A stretch of 64,000 bases of DNA from Klebsiella ornithinolytica NBRC 105727 = ATCC 31898 (GCF_001598295.1 NZ_BCYR01000001.1:496001-560000), one strand, 5' to 3'. Positions 1 to 9,141 are shown, numbered from the stretch's first letter. Notes: a model not told the origin generated them from the letters alone. Program-made: numbers and translations.

Positions 1-716
1 CTGCGGCAGTAGCTGATGCTGTATTCAATGGGGTGCTGGTACTGATCGAGGGCAACCTGCTTGATCACCAGCACCGGGATGGCGCTGTCCATCTTAATAT
101 GCGACTGAAATTCGGCGTCCGGCATCCGGGCGCTGACGCGCGAGCGGGTCCGCTGCGGCAGAATCTGCTGGCTACGAAAGTAGTCATACAGCGAGACGCT
201 GATCGCATCAACGTCATGGATCAGATGCGCAGGCACCCAGGACTCTTCGAGCGAGACCGCGTCCTCATCAACATACCGAATGCGTTTGAGCATAAACACA
301 TCGCTGCCCACCGCGATTGCCAGCTGGCGGGCAACCTCCTCCGGACATTTGACAACGCGTTTATTCACCCACAGCGTATCCGGCTTCTTGCCGCGTAAAA
401 CCACCTGCTGAGTAAAGCCGCGCGCTTCTTTCAGCGAATATTCAAAGATATTGTTGATCTGCGTCCCGTAACCCCGCGAGCGGGTCACCACGCCTTCGTC
501 TTCCAGCAGCTGGAGCGCTTTGCGGACGGTGATGCGCGACACGCCGGTCAGCTGGCTGAGATCGCGTTCACCGGGAAGAATATTGCCATTTTCCAGCCAG
601 CCGCTGCGCACGGCATCCTTAATCGTGTCGGCAAACTTCAGATAGAGCGGCGCGTTATCCGACGCCGCAATCCGTTCAACAAGCTGGCTAATTAACCGGG
701 TATGCGCCTGTTCCAT
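1..716 (-). CDS. yegW: GntR/UTRA-family transcriptional regulator YegW (3' end cut by window edge)
   Basis: This is a DNA-binding repressor-type protein with an N-terminal GntR winged helix (about residues 15-80, including PGERDLSQLTGVSRITVRKA) and a C-terminal UTRA ligand-binding domain. It starts at ATG 714-716 and stays open to the left edge, so about 238 codons are visible and the last few residues are missing; E. coli YegW, as I recall it, is 248 aa. Its position beside thiD matches the E. coli order yegW-thiD-thiM. It reads in the same direction as thiD, but a 41-bp gap separates them. The ligand is unknown. Family assignment is firm; the symbol rests on remembered similarity and synteny. 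Confidence 0.9.
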   Translation of the reverse strand, partial: MEQAHTRLISQLVERIAASDNAPLYLKFADTIKDAVRSGWLENGNILPGERDLSQLTGVSRITVRKALQLLEDEGVVTRSRGYGTQINNIFEYSLKEARGFTQQVVLRGKKPDTLWVNKRVVKCPEEVARQLAIAVGSDVFMLKRIRYVDEDAVSLEESWVPAHLIHDVDAISVSLYDYFRSQQILPQRTRSRVSARMPDAEFQSHIKMDSAIPVLVIKQVALDQYQHPIEYSISYCR

Positions 717-757
717 TTATCTTTTCCTGGCAGAATTCTCACGCCAGTATATCAGGC

Positions 758-1558
758 TTACCACCACGCGTGGAAATGGTGAACCGGCCCGATACCGTGG
801 CCCACCTCCAGCGAATCCGCCTGCGCCAGCGCCGCAGAGAGCCAGCCTTTCGCCTCGGCAACCGTCTCTCCCCAGTCGCGATAGCGCGGGCGCAGCGCCG
901 CCAGCGCCGCGGAGAGCGTACAGCCGGTTCCGTGCGTATTTTTAGTCTGGACCCGCGGCGCGGTGAAGCGCTGCTCGCCATCGCGGGTAAACAGCCAGTC
1001 CGGGCTTTCCGCGTTGTCGAGATGACCGCCTTTCATCAGCACTGCGCCGCAGCCCATCGCCAGCAGCGCCCGCCCCTGCTCCAGCATCTCTTTCTCGCTC
1101 TGCGCGTGCGGCGCATCCAGCAGCGCCGCCGCCTCCGGCAGATTCGGCGTGATCAGCGAAACCTGCGGCAGCAGGCGGGTGCGTAGCGTCGCCACCGCCG
1201 AAGCCGAGAGCAGCGGATCGCCGCTTTTCGCCAGCATGACCGTATCCAGGACAACGTTGTCAATCTGATAGCGCGCCAGACGCTCCGCCACGGCTTCCAC
1301 GATATCCGTTTCCGCCAGCATGCCAATTTTCGTGGTATCGATACGGACGTCGCTGAATACCGAATCCAGCTGTGCGGCAACAAAATCCGGGTCGATGCGA
1401 TAGACCGACTGCACGCCGCGGGTGTTTTGCGCCACCAGCGCGGTGATCACCGAACAACCATAGGCCCCGAGGGCAGAGAAAGTTTTCAGGTCGGCCTGGA
1501 TCCCCGCGCCGCCGCTGGGATCAGTACCGGCAATAGTCAGCGCATTAATTCGTTTCAT
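758..1558 (-). CDS. thiD: Hydroxymethylpyrimidine/phosphomethylpyrimidine kinase ThiD
   Basis: This cytosolic kinase phosphorylates 4-amino-5-hydroxymethyl-2-methylpyrimidine and then its monophosphate to give HMP-PP for thiamine synthesis. The 266-aa protein has the family's usual length. It shows the N-terminal substrate-binding segment [20 protein letters not shown] (residues 11-30) and the ribokinase-fold anion-hole motif [14 protein letters not shown] near residue 210. Its ATG overlaps the thiM stop (ATGA arrangement), so the two are translationally coupled and share the upstream TPP riboswitch. Together they make a thiamine salvage operon. Confidence 0.97.
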   Translation of the reverse strand: MKRINALTIAGTDPSGGAGIQADLKTFSALGAYGCSVITALVAQNTRGVQSVYRIDPDFVAAQLDSVFSDVRIDTTKIGMLAETDIVEAVAERLARYQIDNVVLDTVMLAKSGDPLLSASAVATLRTRLLPQVSLITPNLPEAAALLDAPHAQSEKEMLEQGRALLAMGCGAVLMKGGHLDNAESPDWLFTRDGEQRFTAPRVQTKNTHGTGCTLSAALAALRPRYRDWGETVAEAKGWLSAALAQADSLEVGHGIGPVHHFHAWW

Positions 1559-2331
1559 CCGTTGTTCTCCCCGTACAGCGCGTCAAGAAATGCCGGGGTA
1601 AAACTGCCCGGCCCTCTGCCGCGCGCCGCCGCGCCGCCCGCCTGTTTCATCAGCCCGCAGGCGGCAGCAACGTTTTCGAGGCGATCGCCAGGCATGGCGG
1701 TACTGGCCGCCACCACCGCCGAAAGCGCACAGCCGGTCCCCACGACCCGGGTCATCAACCGATCGCCGCCGCTGACCGCACGCGTACGCTGGCCGTCGGT
1801 GACGTAATCTACTTCGCCGGTCACCGCGACAATGGTATTGATCTGCCGCGCCAGGGCCTGTGCGGCGGGCAGCGCCGCCGCCGCGGTATCGGTAGTATCG
1901 ACCCCGCGTCCGCCGGCGCTCATTCCGGCCAGCGCCATAATCTCAGACGCATTGCCGCGAATGGCGGCCGGTTGCAGGCTTAACAATTCATGGCAAAACG
2001 CGCTGCGCAGGGTTAACGCCCCGACCGCCACCGGATCCAGCGCCCACGGTTTGCCCGCGTTTTGCGCGCTGAGTGCCGCGGCGCGCATCGCCTGCGCACG
2101 GTCGACGGTTAAGGTTCCGACGTTAATCAGCAGCGCATCCGCGAGCGCCGCAAACTGGCTCGCTTCCTGCGGATCGATCACCATCGCGGGCGAGGCGCCG
2201 ACCGCCAGCAGTACGTTGGCAGTAAAGGTCTGTACCACATCGTTAGTCATGCAGTGAACAAGGGGGGAATGACGGCGAAAAAGATGTTGCAGATGCGCAA
2301 TATGCGCGGGATTGAGAGGCTCAGCTTGCAT
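1555..2331 (-). CDS. thiM: Hydroxyethylthiazole kinase ThiM
   Basis: This enzyme phosphorylates 4-methyl-5-(2-hydroxyethyl)thiazole for thiamine salvage. The protein is 258 aa, near the usual length, with the [21 protein letters not shown] segment near the N-terminus and the C-terminal [10 protein letters not shown] anion-hole motif. It is the first gene of a two-gene operon with thiD. The start is ATG 2329-2331, preceded by a GGAG about 7 bases upstream. The TPP riboswitch ends about 40 bases before the start, which fits control of ribosome access as in E. coli thiM. Confidence 0.96.
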   Translation of the reverse strand: MQAEPLNPAHIAHLQHLFRRHSPLVHCMTNDVVQTFTANVLLAVGASPAMVIDPQEASQFAALADALLINVGTLTVDRAQAMRAAALSAQNAGKPWALDPVAVGALTLRSAFCHELLSLQPAAIRGNASEIMALAGMSAGGRGVDTTDTAAAALPAAQALARQINTIVAVTGEVDYVTDGQRTRAVSGGDRLMTRVVGTGCALSAVVAASTAMPGDRLENVAAACGLMKQAGGAAARGRGPGSFTPAFLDALYGENNG

Positions 2332-2372
2332 CGTTTGCTCCAGCCAGGCGATGAAGAAGCAACGACCCTTTG

Positions 2373-2458
2373 GTCTCTGACTTCCCTACGCTGGCATTAT
2401 CCAGATCAGGTGGTACGGGTCTTTCTCAGCCTTCACCAGGAAGGGCACCCCGAGTCAT
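2373..2458 (-). promoter_or_regulatory. TPP (Thi-box) riboswitch in the thiM leader
   Basis: Read on the minus strand, the leader contains the hallmark pieces of a TPP aptamer in order: GACTCGGGGTGCCC, GTGAAGGCTGAGAAA, ACCCGTACCACCTGATCTGG and ATAATGCCAGCGTAGGGAA. This is nearly the same as the E. coli thiM aptamer as I remember it. Binding of thiamine pyrophosphate should lower translation of thiM-thiD. No strong terminator was seen between the aptamer and the start, which favours translational control. Confidence 0.95.
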
Positions 2459-2693
2459 TGAGAAGATATAAACGTTCTCTGCAGGCAGGTTACGGGAAGC
2501 CGACGCCTGACGCAAGCGCCTCGCCGCGATCCCCCCAACGCCGCCAATACCATTTATTAACTAAATAAACATTTTTGTAACCATAAACTTGATCAATGGA
2601 AACAAGCGGTTATTGTTTAAGTAAGTGTTACAAATCTTAACATGACGTCATATCGAAAATACCGAGTGAATCAGCGAAAACATGAGGATTCCA

Positions 2694-4670
2694 ATGAGCT
2701 TAACCCCCATAGTGAAAGGAATGGCATTAGCAGGAATGCTATCGGCCATTACCCTTCCCGCCTGGGCTGAGGTTGCACCGGGAGAGGCAACAGCAGCAAC
2801 AAAGCAAGCGAATGACGCACTGTATAATCAGCTCCCTTTCTCCGATAACACCGATTTCACCAACGCCCACAAAGGCTTTATCGCCGCCCTGCCTACCGAG
2901 GTCATCAAAGGCGAGCAAGGCAACGTGGTCTGGGATCCGCAGCAGTACGCCTTCATTAAAGAGGGAGAAAAAGCGCCGGATACCGTTAACCCGAGCCTGT
3001 GGCGCCAGTCTCAGCTGATCAACATCAGCGGTCTGTTTGAAGTCACCGACGGCGTGTACCAGATTCGTAACCTCGACCTGTCCAACATGACCATCATCGA
3101 AGGGAAAGAAGGGATTACCGTGGTTGACCCGCTGGTTTCCGCCGAAACGGCGAAAGTGGGGATGGATCTGTACTATAAAAACCGCGGTAAAAAACCGGTC
3201 GTGGCGGTTATCTACACCCACAGCCACGTTGACCACTACGGCGGCGTGCGCGGCGTGATCGATGAAGCCGACGTGAAAGCGGGCAAAGTCAAAATCTATG
3301 CGCCGTCCGGCTTTATGGAAGCCGCGGTGGCGGAAAATATCATGGCCGGTAACGTCATGAGCCGTCGCGCCAGCTACATGTACGGCAACCTGCTCAAGCC
3401 TGATGCCAAAGGCCAGGTGGGCGCCGGGCTGGGGACCACCACCTCCGCCGGTACCGTGACCCTGATTGCCCCGACCAATATCATCGAGAAGGACGGGCAG
3501 AAAGAAGTTATCGACGGCCTGACCTACGACTTTATGCTGGCGCCGGGCTCCGAAGCGCCGTCTGAAATGCTGTGGTATATCGAAGAGAAGAAACTCATCG
3601 AATCGGCGGAAGATGTCACCCATACCCTGCACAACACCTACTCCCTGCGCGGCGCGAAAATTCGTGAACCGCTGCCATGGTCGAAATATATCAACGAAGC
3701 GATTGTACGCTGGGGTGATAAAGCTGAGATCATCATGGCTCAGCACCACTGGCCGACCTGGGGCAACGAAAACGTCGTTAACCTGCTGAAAAGCCAGCGT
3801 GACCTGTATCGTTATATCAACGACCAGACCCTGCGCATGGCCAACGAAGGGCTGACCCGTGACGAAATCGCAGCCAAATTCAAGCTGCCGGACAGCCTGG
3901 CGCATACCTGGGCGAACCGCGGTTACTACGGCTCCGTCAGCCATGACGTGAAGGCCACCTACGTGCTGTATCTCGGCTGGTTTGACGGCAACCCGGCGAC
4001 CCTCGACGAACTGCCGCCGGAAGAAGCGGCGAAGAAATTCGTGGAATACATGGGCGGCGCCGATGCCATCATGAAGAAAGCGAAAGAAGACTACTCGCAG
4101 GGTAACTACCGCTGGGTCGCCCAGGTGGTCAGCAAGATTGTCTTCGCCGATCCGCAAAACCAGGATGCGCGTAACCTCGAAGCGGATGCCCTGGAGCAGC
4201 TGGGCTATCAGGCCGAATCCGGTCCGTGGCGTAACTTCTACCTCACCGGTGCGCAGGAATTGCGTAACGGCGTGCAGAAACTGCCGACGCCGAACACCGC
4301 CAGCCCGGACACCGTGCGCGCCATGACGCCAGAAATGTTCTTCGACTACCTGGCCGTGCATATCAACGGTGAAAAAGCCGGTAAGGCCAAAGCGGTATTT
4401 AACATCGACCTCGGCAATGACGGCGGCAAATACAAGCTGGAGCTGGAAAACGGCGTGTTGAACCACACCGCCAATGCCGAAGCGAAAGATGCCGATGCAA
4501 CCATCGTGCTTGACCGCGCGACGCTCAACAAAATCATCCTGAAAGAAGAGACCCTGAAACAGGCTGAAGATAAGGGCGAAGTGAAGGTCACCGGTAACGG
4601 TGAGAAGCTGAACGAGATGCTGGGCTATATGGACAAGTTTGAATTCTGGTTCAATATCGTCACGCCGTAA
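2694..4670 (+). CDS. Periplasmic linear alkylsulfatase (SdsA1/YjcS type), copy 1
   Basis: This metallo-beta-lactamase-fold sulfatase releases sulfate from alkyl sulfates such as SDS. A Sec signal peptide ends around LPAWAEV. The metal-binding motif THSHVDHYGG lies near residues 175-184, and the C-terminal third is an SCP2-like domain, the family's usual architecture. I chose ATG 2694 over ATG 2682 because GAGGA lies 5 bases before it, and because the resulting 658 aa equals the length of the second copy. A 658-aa length is also typical of SdsA1. It pairs with a near-identical second copy downstream, on the other side of a CRP-like regulator. The physiological substrate is not proven by sequence. 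Confidence 0.93.
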   Translation: MSLTPIVKGMALAGMLSAITLPAWAEVAPGEATAATKQANDALYNQLPFSDNTDFTNAHKGFIAALPTEVIKGEQGNVVWDPQQYAFIKEGEKAPDTVNPSLWRQSQLINISGLFEVTDGVYQIRNLDLSNMTIIEGKEGITVVDPLVSAETAKVGMDLYYKNRGKKPVVAVIYTHSHVDHYGGVRGVIDEADVKAGKVKIYAPSGFMEAAVAENIMAGNVMSRRASYMYGNLLKPDAKGQVGAGLGTTTSAGTVTLIAPTNIIEKDGQKEVIDGLTYDFMLAPGSEAPSEMLWYIEEKKLIESAEDVTHTLHNTYSLRGAKIREPLPWSKYINEAIVRWGDKAEIIMAQHHWPTWGNENVVNLLKSQRDLYRYINDQTLRMANEGLTRDEIAAKFKLPDSLAHTWANRGYYGSVSHDVKATYVLYLGWFDGNPATLDELPPEEAAKKFVEYMGGADAIMKKAKEDYSQGNYRWVAQVVSKIVFADPQNQDARNLEADALEQLGYQAESGPWRNFYLTGAQELRNGVQKLPTPNTASPDTVRAMTPEMFFDYLAVHINGEKAGKAKAVFNIDLGNDGGKYKLELENGVLNHTANAEAKDADATIVLDRATLNKIILKEETLKQAEDKGEVKVTGNGEKLNEMLGYMDKFEFWFNIVTP

Positions 4671-4677
4671 CGCCTCG

Positions 4678-4701
4678 CTCCCGCAGCCCCGGCTGCGGGA
4701 G
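4678..4701. terminator. Strong hairpin between convergent alkylsulfatase copy 1 and CRP-like regulator genes
   Basis: Complementary 11-base arms (CTCCCGCAGCC and GGCTGCGGGAG) nearly abut, so the real loop is a few bases wide. No T-run follows on either strand. It sits 8 bases after the sulfatase stop and 7 bases beyond the regulator stop, so it may end both transcripts or only protect 3' ends. Confidence 0.55.
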
Positions 4702-4707
4702 TATCCC

Positions 4708-5343
4708 CTAGTACTCCTCCGGCAGCGGCCGATCGATGGAGATCAGCTTGCCCCTCACCATCGTGATGTAGCCCCCGGCTTTCAGGTCAGCCAGCACCCG
4801 GAAAACGTGAGTCCGCGACAGGTTCGTTCGCTTAATGATAAACAGCGCCAGCCCTTCATTTTCGCCTTTATGGGTTTGCTGGCGGTAAAGATACCGAAAC
4901 AGCATCGGCCGAATCGTCTGATAGCTGGTCAGCTGCCGACGTTCGTTGTGCAGATCGAGCGTGAAGATAGTCATGTACGCCATGATCGTCACCAGCTCCT
5001 GAACGCGCTGCGGGTTATTGTGGATAAAAATACGGTCGAATGCGGCATAGGGTATTTTGATCAGTTCTACCGGCGTCACCGCACTATATTCAAACTTCGC
5101 CAGCGGACAATACCTTTCCAGCAGGCCAACCGGCATATGTTCAATGGTATTACCGACAATTAATCTATTCCCGGGCATGAACATCGCGATCGATCCAGCC
5201 ATGCAAAAATAAATATAGCCGGGGTTTAATTCTATTTTGTTATTTATTCCTACGGATAACGCTTCGCCTTCCTCGATTATTTCTGCGAGATAGGTATCTA
5301 TTTTCAGCGTTTGATAATAGCTGTGTACTTCCTGAAAATTCAC
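4708..5343 (-). CDS. CRP/FNR-like winged-helix regulator, IprA/YaiV type
   Basis: This 211-aa protein has an N-terminal cupin-like sensor domain (about residues 15-120) and a C-terminal winged helix (about 150-205) with the recognition region NLSRTHVFRVLADLKAGGYI. It resembles the IprA/YaiV group more than classical CRP, and no cAMP phosphate-binding cassette is obvious. I chose GTG 5341-5343 because GGAGAA lies 6-8 bases upstream. A longer in-frame ATG at 5442 would start inside the palindrome at 5435-5450. It is convergent with alkylsulfatase copy 1 and divergent from copy 2, so control of one or both is likely but is inference. Its 5' third is visibly AT-richer than its neighbours. Confidence 0.82.
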   Translation of the reverse strand: MNFQEVHSYYQTLKIDTYLAEIIEEGEALSVGINNKIELNPGYIYFCMAGSIAMFMPGNRLIVGNTIEHMPVGLLERYCPLAKFEYSAVTPVELIKIPYAAFDRIFIHNNPQRVQELVTIMAYMTIFTLDLHNERRQLTSYQTIRPMLFRYLYRQQTHKGENEGLALFIIKRTNLSRTHVFRVLADLKAGGYITMVRGKLISIDRPLPEEY

Positions 5344-5434
5344 GCGTTTCTCCTTCCAGCACCGGTGGCTGTCGGCTTTAGTATAGCAGCGAATATCACG
5401 CTTATTCACTACGGTATTACTCCGCTTGCTGACC

Positions 5435-5450
5435 AGTCCCATATGGGACT
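5435..5450. promoter_or_regulatory. Perfect 16-bp palindrome, candidate operator
   Basis: AGTCCCATATGGGACT is its own reverse complement. It lies between the divergent CRP-like regulator (92 bp from its GTG) and alkylsulfatase copy 2 (110 bp from its ATG). CRP-family proteins bind palindromic sites as dimers, so this is the natural candidate for autoregulation and sulfatase control. I found no equal copy before alkylsulfatase copy 1. Confidence 0.5.
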
Positions 5451-5559
5451 ATCGCCCGCATGCATTTTCCTTACAATGGTCAACAATGAATCCAGATTTG
5501 CTTTCGTCGTTTCATCATTATTCTTTACCGCCGACGATAATTATCCAAGAGGCCCTTCA

Positions 5560-7536
5560 ATGAAATTAAATAAAATCGCAAAACATCTGGCGCTGGCCGG
5601 TGTTTTAACAACGCTGTCGGTTTCTGCTTTCGCGCAGATTATGCCGAAAGAGGCCACCGCAGCCACTCAGCAGGCAAATAACGCGCTGTATAACACGCTG
5701 CCGTTTGCTGATAAAACCGACTTTGACAATGCACATAAAGGCTTTGTTGCCGCCCTGCCGCAGGACGTCATTAAAGGCGAACAGGGTAACGTTATTTGGG
5801 ACCCGGCAAAATACGACTTCATCAAAGAAGGGGAAAAAGCGCCGGCCACCGTCAATCCGAGCCTGTGGCGTCAGTCGCAGCTGATCAACATCAGCGGTCT
5901 GTACAAAGTCACCGACGGTGTTTATCAGATCCGTAATCTTGACCTCTCCAACATGACCATTATTGAGGGCGCGAAAGGGATCACTATTATTGACCCGCTG
6001 CTGAGCGCAGAACCGGCAAAAGAAGGTCTGGAGCTGTACTTCAAAAACCGCGGTAAAAAACCGGTGGTGGCCATTCTGTTCACCCACAGCCATGTTGACC
6101 ACTACGGCGGTATCCGCGGGGTGGTGGATGAAGCCGATGTGAAATCGGGCAAAGTCAAAATTTACGCCCCGGCCGGATTTATGGAAGAAGCCGTATCAGA
6201 GAACATTATGGCCGGCAACGCCATGAGCCGCCGCGCCAGCTATATGTACGGTAACCTGCTGAAGCCTGATGCTAAAGGCCAGGTCGGCGCCGGACTGGGC
6301 ACCACCACCTCCGCCGGTACCGTGACCCTGCTGCAGCCAACTCACTATATTACGCACACCGGGCAGGAAGAAACGATCGACGGCCTGACCTACGACTTTA
6401 TGATGGCCCCCGGCTCTGAGGCACCGTCAGAAATGCTGTGGTACGTCAAAGAGAAGAAAATGATCGAAGCCGCGGAAGACGTGACCCACACGCTGCACAA
6501 TACCTATTCGCTGCGCGGCGCAAAAATTCGCGATCCGCTGGCCTGGTCGAAATATATCAATGCCGCCATCGAACGTTGGGGCAACGATGCCGAAGTCATT
6601 ATTGCCCAGCACCACTGGCCGACCTGGGGTAACGACAACATCGTTAAGCTGATGAAAGGTCAGCGCGATATGTATCGTTATATCAATGACCAGACTCTGC
6701 GCATGGCCAACGAAGGGCTGACCCGTGATGAAATCGCCGCTAACTTTAAGCTGCCGCCATCGCTGGAAAAACAGTGGGCAAGCCGCGGCTACTATGGTTC
6801 GGTAAGTCATGATGTGAAAGCCACCTACGTGTTCTATCTCGGCTGGTTCGATGGCAACCCGGCAACCCTTGACGAACTGGCGCCAGAGCAGGCGGCGAAG
6901 AAGTTTGTCGAATACATGGGCGGCGCGGATAAGGTGCTGAAAAAGGCCCAGGATGATTACCGCCAGGGTAACTACCGCTGGGTCGCTCAGGTCACCAGCA
7001 AAGTGGTCTTTGCCGACCCGAAAAACCAGCAGGCGAAAAACCTGGAAGCGGATGCCCTGGAGCAACTGGGCTATCAGGCCGAATCCGGTCCGTGGCGTAA
7101 CTTCTACCTCACCGGCGCCCAGGAGCTGCGTAACGGCGTACAGAAACTGCCGACGCCGAACACCGCCAGCCCGGATACCGTACGCGCCATGACGCCGGAA
7201 ATGTTCTTCGATTATCTGGCCGTCCATATCGATGGCGTGAAAGCCGGCCATGCTAAAGCGGTGTTTAATATCGACCTCGGCAAAGACGGCGGGAAGTACA
7301 AACTGGAGCTGGAAAACGGCGTGCTTAACCACACCGCCAACGTCGAAGCGAAAGATGCCGACGCCACTATCACGCTGAGCCGCGACACGTTGAACAACAT
7401 CATCCTGAAACAGGAGACGCTGAAGCAGGCTGAAGAGAAAGGCGACGTAAAAATTAGCGGTAATGGCGCGAAGCTGGACGAAATGCTGAGCTACATGGAC
7501 AAGTTTGAGTTCTGGTTCAACATCGTCACCCCGTAA
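5560..7536 (+). CDS. Periplasmic linear alkylsulfatase (SdsA1/YjcS type), copy 2
   Basis: This second alkylsulfatase has the same 658-aa length and architecture as copy 1: a signal peptide ending near VSAFAQ, a THSHVDHYGG metal site, a dimerisation region rich in shared blocks, and a C-terminal SCP2-like domain. ATG 5560 was chosen because AAGAGG lies 7 bases upstream and a signal peptide follows; the reading frame is open further upstream but runs into the regulator region. One block of 64 residues (7039-7230) is identical to copy 1. It is divergent from the CRP-like regulator, which makes it the likelier direct target. The two copies could differ in chain-length preference or in induction. 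Confidence 0.93.
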   Translation: MKLNKIAKHLALAGVLTTLSVSAFAQIMPKEATAATQQANNALYNTLPFADKTDFDNAHKGFVAALPQDVIKGEQGNVIWDPAKYDFIKEGEKAPATVNPSLWRQSQLINISGLYKVTDGVYQIRNLDLSNMTIIEGAKGITIIDPLLSAEPAKEGLELYFKNRGKKPVVAILFTHSHVDHYGGIRGVVDEADVKSGKVKIYAPAGFMEEAVSENIMAGNAMSRRASYMYGNLLKPDAKGQVGAGLGTTTSAGTVTLLQPTHYITHTGQEETIDGLTYDFMMAPGSEAPSEMLWYVKEKKMIEAAEDVTHTLHNTYSLRGAKIRDPLAWSKYINAAIERWGNDAEVIIAQHHWPTWGNDNIVKLMKGQRDMYRYINDQTLRMANEGLTRDEIAANFKLPPSLEKQWASRGYYGSVSHDVKATYVFYLGWFDGNPATLDELAPEQAAKKFVEYMGGADKVLKKAQDDYRQGNYRWVAQVTSKVVFADPKNQQAKNLEADALEQLGYQAESGPWRNFYLTGAQELRNGVQKLPTPNTASPDTVRAMTPEMFFDYLAVHIDGVKAGHAKAVFNIDLGKDGGKYKLELENGVLNHTANVEAKDADATITLSRDTLNNIILKQETLKQAEEKGDVKISGNGAKLDEMLSYMDKFEFWFNIVTP

Positions 7537-7555
7537 TTCCCCGGGCTACGCTGCT

Positions 7556-7587
7556 CCACGACCTTCGGCCGTGGGGCATTTTGTCTT
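7556..7587 (+). terminator. Probable intrinsic terminator after alkylsulfatase copy 2
   Basis: CCACG and CGTGG arms, with an inner CC/GG pair around a TTC loop, are followed by GGCATTTTGTCTTTT. The T-rich tract is interrupted, so efficiency is uncertain. Confidence 0.5.
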
Positions 7588-7726
7588 TTCCCTCGGCTTT
7601 AACCTTCATCTCTCTTCAGCGAACCGGCGCCCGCTCTCCCGCGCCATTTGCATTCCCACTGCGGCGGGCACAAAATGAACATCAGGGAGCGACGTTCCCG
7701 GTCCCTCCACTCGTCGAGGTACGGCT

Positions 7727-8149
7727 ATGCCCGTTTATCACCATGCCCTGGTGCTGATTAACAGCAGCCAGGACGGCGTTCCGCTGCTCCAGCATGCGGC
7801 CAGAATGGCGGAAGAGAACGCTATGCGCATCACGCTCGCCCATATCAGCACCGATTATCGGGCGCTGAATTACGTCTCCGACAGCCTGCTGAACGACGAT
7901 GTGTCTCAGGAGGTGATCCAGGCGAAAGTGCTGCTCAATGAGCTGGCGACCAGCGTCTCGCTGCCGGTGCAAACCCTGTCGCTGGTCACCACCCGCCGTT
8001 TTGAAGATGTTGAAGCCTGCGTAAACCAGCGGGGGATTGACCTGATTATCGCCGGGCATCACAACCGCCTGCTGGGAGTCATGGCATCTCATTCGCTGGA
8101 GTATATTAATCATCTGACGATAGACGTGCTGATCAGGCATCTGCCCTGA
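7727..8149 (+). CDS. UspA-family universal stress protein
   Basis: This 140-aa single-domain protein has the Usp fold: an opening beta strand HHALVLINSSQDG, and the C-terminal GHHNRLLGVMASHSLEYI stretch where the family carries its nucleotide-binding glycines and serine. Length and layout fit the UspA/UspC branch, cytosolic dimers induced by starvation or stress. GAGG lies about 7 bases before the ATG. The last 17 bases overlap the end of the convergent LysR gene. The exact paralogue cannot be assigned. Confidence 0.88.
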   Translation: MPVYHHALVLINSSQDGVPLLQHAARMAEENAMRITLAHISTDYRALNYVSDSLLNDDVSQEVIQAKVLLNELATSVSLPVQTLSLVTTRRFEDVEACVNQRGIDLIIAGHHNRLLGVMASHSLEYINHLTIDVLIRHLP

Positions 8150-9074
8150 GCCGCGCCGACGACTCGCGTAGCGAATTGAGCAGCAGCGTAAAGCACTGCT
8201 CAATCAGCGGCGGCAGCGGCTGCGGCCCACGCATTATCGCCACCGTCCGCGCCAGCGCCGGCTGCTGGAGCTGCGCGATTTTCAGCACCGGATCCTGCAG
8301 ATGGGTGGTATACAGCTCGGGCAGAATGGCAATCGCCAGACGCGAGCGCACCAGGCCATACAGCGTTTCAATATAGTCGACCTGAAACCGCGTGTTCAGC
8401 GTCAGACGATGGCTTTCCGCCAGCGCGCCAACCAGTCGCTGAATGTTCCCTTTCGAGAACACCGCAATATCGCGTCCGGCGAGAAGTTTCCACGGCAGGT
8501 GCGGCTGGTCTGCCAGCGGATCGTCACCGTGCAGCACCGCCACAAACGGATCTTCACGCAGCGGGTAGACCTGTAGCGCGGCGGGTAGCGAGCTGTCGAT
8601 GGCGCCGATACCGAAATCAATCTGCCCGCTTTGCAGCTCACGCACCAGCGCATCATTGGTCTGATCGTGAAACTCGACCCGCAGCCGGGGAAAGGTTTGC
8701 GCCAGCACCTGCGGCAGAAGCGGAAAGAGCAGCGAGCTCACCGAGGGCACCAGACCAATACGCACGGTACCATCGCCGCCGGCCGCGACAATCTGTTCCA
8801 TGTCATGAAACGCCAACTGGGCCACGCTCAGCACGCGCCGGGCGTGCGGCAGAATGGCGGCGCCCAGTTCGGTCAGCGTGACCGACGAGGCGGTGCGGTT
8901 TACCAGCTTGCCGCCCAGCACCGTTTCGATTTGCCGCAGGGCGCTGCTCAGCGCCGGTTGGCTGATAGCCAGACGGTTGGCGGTATCGGTAAAATGACGC
9001 AGCTCCGCCAGGGTAACAAAGTACTGTAGCTGTTTAAGAGAAAGCGCAGGCAGGCGCTGCCACGGTTCGGTCAT
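8133..9074 (-). CDS. LysR-family transcriptional regulator, divergent from adenine deaminase
   Basis: This 313-aa protein has an N-terminal LysR helix-turn-helix (about residues 13-72, including FTDTANRLAISQPALSSALRQIE) and a periplasmic-binding-protein-like effector domain. It is divergently placed from the adenine deaminase/permease operon with 124 bp between starts, the classic arrangement for a LysR regulator of its neighbour. Purine control is therefore inferred, not shown. Its 3' end overlaps the usp gene. Confidence 0.88.
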   Translation of the reverse strand: MTEPWQRLPALSLKQLQYFVTLAELRHFTDTANRLAISQPALSSALRQIETVLGGKLVNRTASSVTLTELGAAILPHARRVLSVAQLAFHDMEQIVAAGGDGTVRIGLVPSVSSLLFPLLPQVLAQTFPRLRVEFHDQTNDALVRELQSGQIDFGIGAIDSSLPAALQVYPLREDPFVAVLHGDDPLADQPHLPWKLLAGRDIAVFSKGNIQRLVGALAESHRLTLNTRFQVDYIETLYGLVRSRLAIAILPELYTTHLQDPVLKIAQLQQPALARTVAIMRGPQPLPPLIEQCFTLLLNSLRESSARLRADA

Positions 9075-9141
9075 CTTATTCTTCGCTAAGGGTAATCGGG
9101 TAGAATAACCCGAGCTTATCGGGTGATAAATTTATTCATCT

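Noticed and set aside
2739-4466. 575-codon open frame antisense to alkylsulfatase copy 1
   Set aside because: It lies wholly inside a clear metallo-beta-lactamase gene, lacks a ribosome site and family motifs, and a similar antisense frame exists in copy 2. GC-rich codon bias explains it.
4639-5163. 174-codon plus-strand frame over the CRP-like regulator
   Set aside because: It overlaps the end of alkylsulfatase copy 1 and is complementary to the regulator, which has a proper domain structure.
5311-5559. N-terminal extension of alkylsulfatase copy 2
   Set aside because: It would cross the regulator start and the palindrome and would hide the signal peptide; ATG 5560 has a good ribosome site and gives the family length.
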